Of a stretch of DNA of 8,117 nucleotides, positions 5,362 to 8,117 are shown in pieces. Below the pieces are notes generated by a model that was given only the letters and a program-made list of their open reading frames with translations, was not told the origin of the DNA and ran no database searches. A program made the position numbers and the translations under genes. The stretch is from Gammaproteobacteria bacterium (lineage in GTDB: Bacteria; Pseudomonadota; Gammaproteobacteria; Eutrophobiales; Eutrophobiaceae). The stretch spans positions 1 through 8,117 of the forward strand of contig SMWN01000056.1 of NCBI GenBank assembly GCA_004356415.1, given 5' to 3'. How positions within the stretch are numbered: position 1 is the first letter of the stretch; every line of letters begins with the position of its first letter.

Positions 5362-7617
5362 TTGTCCGACAATATAAATTTTGATTTTGAACAGAACGAA
5401 CAAAGACCGCTACAGGATTTTGCAGAGCAGGCATATCTTGATTATTCCATGTACGTCATTCTGGACAGGGCATTGCCTCACCTTGGTGATGGGTTAAAGC
5501 CTGTTCAGAGACGCATCATTTATGCTATGTCAGAACTTGGCTTGAAGTCTGTTTCAAAATATAAAAAATCGGCCCGTACAGTGGGTGACGTGATAGGTAA
5601 ATTTCATCCCCATGGTGATTCAGCATGCTATGAAGCCATGGTGCTAATGGCGCAGCCATTTACATATCGTTATCCCTTGATTGATGGCCAGGGTAACTGG
5701 GGATCGATGGATGATCCAAAATCTTTTGCAGCGATGCGCTATACAGAGTCAAAGCTCATGCCATATGCCGAAGTCCTTTTGAGTGAGTTGGGACAGGGGA
5801 CTGTTAGATGGGAGCCTAATTTTGATGGCACGCTGCAGGAACCCGGCTTATTGCCTGCACGGCTACCCAATATTTTGCTGAATGGCACAACAGGAATCGC
5901 CGTAGGCATGGCGACAGATATCCCACCACATAATCTGACAGAGGTAACAAGCGCCTGTATACGTTTGTTGGAATCACCGAAATCGACAGTGGAAGAACTT
6001 TGTGAACATGTTAAAGGGCCGGATTTCCCTACCAATGCTGAAATCATCACTTCCAGGGATGACATCCTGGAACTTTACAAGAGTGGTACTGGATCAGTAA
6101 GGATGAGAGCCGTCTGGGAAAAAGAAGATAATCATATCGTCATTACAGCACTGCCTCATCAAAGTTCAGGCAGCAAAATACTTGAACAAATTGCTGCCCA
6201 GATGCATGCGAAGAAGCTGCCTATGCTTGATGATTTACGTGATGAATCTGATCACGAAAATCCTGTTCGAATTGTATTAATCCCCAGATCAAACCGGGTG
6301 AACTGCGATGATTTAATGTCCCACTTATTTGCTACAAGCGATCTGGAACGTAGTTATCGTGTCAATATGAACATTATTGGTTTAGATGGTCGGCCAAAAG
6401 TCATGGATCTCAGGTCGATCCTGAAAGAGTGGTTGTCATTCCGGATAGCGACTGTCACGAAACGGTTACAACACCGCCTGGATAATATTCTTGCGCAGGT
6501 TCATATATTGCAGGGTTTGATGCTAGCTTATCTGAATATCGATGAAGTGATTCAGATTATTCGGCAAGAAGACAAACCAAAATCTGTTTTAATGAAACGT
6601 TTTAAACTGTCTGACATCCAGGCTGAAGGCATACTCGATCTTAAATTACGAAGATTGGCCAAACTTGAAGAAATCAGAATCAAAGGTGAGCTAAAAGAAC
6701 TTGAAAAGGAGGGAAAAGCATTAAAACGAACTCTTGGCTCCAAAAAACGATTGAAAACCCTGGTTAGAAAAGAACTTCAAGCAGACGCTAAAGAATTTGG
6801 TGACAAAAGAAAATCGCCATTAATTGAGCGGCAAGAGGCGCAAGCGATTGATGAAACAAAATTAGTACCCGCAGAAGCTGTGACTGTCATTTTGTCGAAG
6901 AAAGGCTGGATACGCGCGGCCAAAGGACATGATATTGATCCAAATACATTGAATTACAGAGCTGAAGATAGCTTTAAATGTATGGCAGCAGGTCATAGCA
7001 ATCAAAATGCTGTTTTTATTGATTCAACAGGGCGATGTTATACTCTGCCGACACATTCACTGCCCTCGGCAAGAAGTCATGGTGAGCCGGTTTCAAGTAG
7101 GGTAAATCCTCCTGATGGTGCCAGCTTTGAAGGTGTTATGTTGGGGCAGGCAAGTGACACTTATTTGATGGCATCTGATGCCGGTTACGGTTTTATCGCG
7201 AAACTGGAAGATTTGATAAGCAGGAATAAAAACGGAAAATTGGTTGTGAATTTACCCAAGGAATCAAAGCTCCTGCCACCCGTCATTGTAAATAACTATG
7301 AAACTGATTTAATCGCGGCCGTTTCCACGATAGGCAGATTATTAATCTTTCAACTGAATCAGCTTCCCCTGTTAGCCAAGGGCAAAGGATTAAAGATTAT
7401 TCAAATCCCACCCGCAAAACTAAAAGCGCGAGAGGAATTTGTTGTTTCGATGACGGTCGTCTCTGTGAAGTCAATATTGACGATTAAATCCGGGCATCGA
7501 CATCTAAAATTGAAACCTGCAGATATAAAACACTATATGGGTGAGCGCGGACGTCGTGGCAATATGCTGCCCCGTGGATTCCGTAATATCACATGGATGG
7601 GTGTGATTGAGGCGTAA
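5362..7617 (+). CDS. parC: DNA topoisomerase IV subunit A
   Basis: About 751 aa, against 752 in E. coli ParC, and similar along its whole length. It is the DNA breakage-reunion subunit of topoisomerase IV. The N-terminal catalytic region (about 20-480) contains the active-site Y127 in AAMRYTES with R126 beside it, the GDGLKPVQRR motif (42-51), and the quinolone-resistance region HPHGDSACYE. There, S87 and E91 correspond to E. coli S80 and E84 and are in the susceptible, wild-type form. The C-terminal DNA-wrapping beta-pinwheel (about 490-740) includes the GWIRAAKGHDID stretch and ends near GERGRRG, as in E. coli. I place the start at the TTG at 5362, giving MSDNINFDF, because GAGG (5350-5353) lies 8 nt upstream. 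An in-frame TTG at 5341 would add 7 residues but lies before that Shine-Dalgarno. The gene is probably expressed with or just after parE; its stop is 6 nt from that of the convergent EAL gene. Confidence 0.97.
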   Translation: MSDNINFDFEQNEQRPLQDFAEQAYLDYSMYVILDRALPHLGDGLKPVQRRIIYAMSELGLKSVSKYKKSARTVGDVIGKFHPHGDSACYEAMVLMAQPFTYRYPLIDGQGNWGSMDDPKSFAAMRYTESKLMPYAEVLLSELGQGTVRWEPNFDGTLQEPGLLPARLPNILLNGTTGIAVGMATDIPPHNLTEVTSACIRLLESPKSTVEELCEHVKGPDFPTNAEIITSRDDILELYKSGTGSVRMRAVWEKEDNHIVITALPHQSSGSKILEQIAAQMHAKKLPMLDDLRDESDHENPVRIVLIPRSNRVNCDDLMSHLFATSDLERSYRVNMNIIGLDGRPKVMDLRSILKEWLSFRIATVTKRLQHRLDNILAQVHILQGLMLAYLNIDEVIQIIRQEDKPKSVLMKRFKLSDIQAEGILDLKLRRLAKLEEIRIKGELKELEKEGKALKRTLGSKKRLKTLVRKELQADAKEFGDKRKSPLIERQEAQAIDETKLVPAEAVTVILSKKGWIRAAKGHDIDPNTLNYRAEDSFKCMAAGHSNQNAVFIDSTGRCYTLPTHSLPSARSHGEPVSSRVNPPDGASFEGVMLGQASDTYLMASDAGYGFIAKLEDLISRNKNGKLVVNLPKESKLLPPVIVNNYETDLIAAVSTIGRLLIFQLNQLPLLAKGKGLKIIQIPPAKLKAREEFVVSMTVVSVKSILTIKSGHRHLKLKPADIKHYMGERGRRGNMLPRGFRNITWMGVIEA

Positions 7618-7623
7618 GCATAA

Positions 7624-8117
7624 TTACATAACAACTTCGTCTTCTGAAGAAATATCTTCCTGGGGGGGGTGGACAAGATAACCTGACAAAAAATCTGCAC
7701 CACATTCTATGGCGGTTGAAAGATAGTCTGCATTGTCTATTTTGTCAGCAATGGTAAGTGAACCAAGCTCTCTTGCATTGTCTATCAACTCGCGCAATTC
7801 ATTAGCGTCTACTCCCTTTTCTTCTCCTGAATCAGATGTTTCATACATCGGGATTTTTACAAACTCGAATGATGTCTGTTGTGTACAAGTAGTTAATATT
7901 GATGAGCCCTGGACATTGGTAAGGGCAAAGGAAATTCCATATTTATCTCTTAGTCCCATCATAATGGTTACAATATTTTGTTGGTGGGCAATAAAATGTT
8001 CAGATCGGATCTCGAACATGATGGATGATGCTAGGCTGGGTTGATTGAAATGTTTGATTAGTTTATCAATCCACGTGATTACACCTTCATCTATCAGGCT
8101 GTCTTCTTCCAGAGTGA
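7624..8117 (-). CDS. Degenerate EAL-domain protein, FimX-like, C-terminal fragment (runs off right edge)
   Basis: The open frame runs from the window edge to a TAA at 7624-7626. The internal ATG at 8019 is not the start, because the frame continues upstream with domain-like sequence (ITWIDKLIKHFNQPSLASSI, then MFEIRSEHF). The order of motifs is that of the second half of an EAL domain: IMFEIR, FALTNVQGSS in place of FALDDFGSG, FEFVKIP in place of the LKID strand, an alpha-helical stretch ending in LTIADKIDN in place of IAEGVE, then CGADFLSGYLVHPP near the usual GxDxxQGYxxxxP. The catalytic DD and glutamate are missing, so c-di-GMP hydrolysis is unlikely. The tail ISSEDE recalls the end of FimX, a c-di-GMP receptor for type IV pilus function. 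Substrate binding, upstream domains (REC, PAS or GGDEF) and role cannot be seen here. It is convergent with parC, with a 6-nt gap. Confidence 0.65.
   Translation of the reverse strand, partial: TLEEDSLIDEGVITWIDKLIKHFNQPSLASSIMFEIRSEHFIAHQQNIVTIMMGLRDKYGISFALTNVQGSSILTTCTQQTSFEFVKIPMYETSDSGEEKGVDANELRELIDNARELGSLTIADKIDNADYLSTAIECGADFLSGYLVHPPQEDISSEDEVVM

Noticed and set aside
5175..5372. Minus-strand 65-codon open frame in the parE-parC gap
   Set aside because: It lies inside the palindromic element, has no ribosome site or recognisable protein pattern, and arises from the inverted repeats.
7733..8044. Plus-strand 103-codon frame opposite the EAL gene
   Set aside because: The minus-strand frame carries recognisable EAL motifs; this one does not.

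Overview
The window (8,117 bases) looks like chromosomal DNA of a fairly AT-rich gammaproteobacterium. The basis is close, near full-length resemblance of two encoded proteins to enterobacterial topoisomerase IV (ParE 628 aa and ParC about 751 aa, with the same motifs and near-identical lengths), plus an XseB start resembling the E. coli protein. I cannot name the genus. No phage, plasmid, tRNA, rRNA or CRISPR signature was seen.

Layout. (1) Bases 1-78, minus strand: the first 26 codons of xseB (exonuclease VII small subunit), running off the left edge. (2) 79-349: an AT-rich divergent regulatory gap. It carries a good candidate promoter and a PerR/Fur-like inverted repeat in front of (3) a three-gene plus-strand set: a rubredoxin-less rubrerythrin (350-766), a GlpC/HdrD-like iron-sulfur protein with two CCG-type domains (864-2216) and a DUF3501 protein (2219-2803). 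(4) 2804-3146: a non-coding gap with an imperfect inverted-repeat element about 230 bp long, which contains a tandem duplication of a 40-bp unit. (5) parE (3147-5033). (6) 5034-5361: a gap almost filled by a 268-bp inverted-repeat element that can fold as a three-way junction. (7) parC (about 5362-7617). (8) 7624-8117, minus strand, convergent with parC: the C-terminal part of a degenerate EAL-domain protein resembling FimX, running off the right edge.

How the genes work together. The rubrerythrin, iron-sulfur protein and DUF3501 protein are probably one peroxide/oxygen-defence unit. The diiron protein lacks its usual rubredoxin electron-entry domain, and the co-transcribed iron-sulfur protein is a natural candidate to supply electrons. 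This is inference from gene order and motifs. ParE and ParC form topoisomerase IV (ParC2ParE2), which unlinks sister chromosomes; here the two genes are neighbours, separated only by the structured element. xseB (DNA repair) and the EAL protein (c-di-GMP sensing, possibly type IV pilus or motility) are independent neighbours.

The most unusual content is non-coding. Two large inverted-repeat elements sit directly upstream of parE and parC. They share a 12-base word and other short modules, and a weaker relative may lie in the gap after the rubrerythrin gene. They look like a dispersed, MITE- or REP-like intergenic family, but this needs a genome-wide search.
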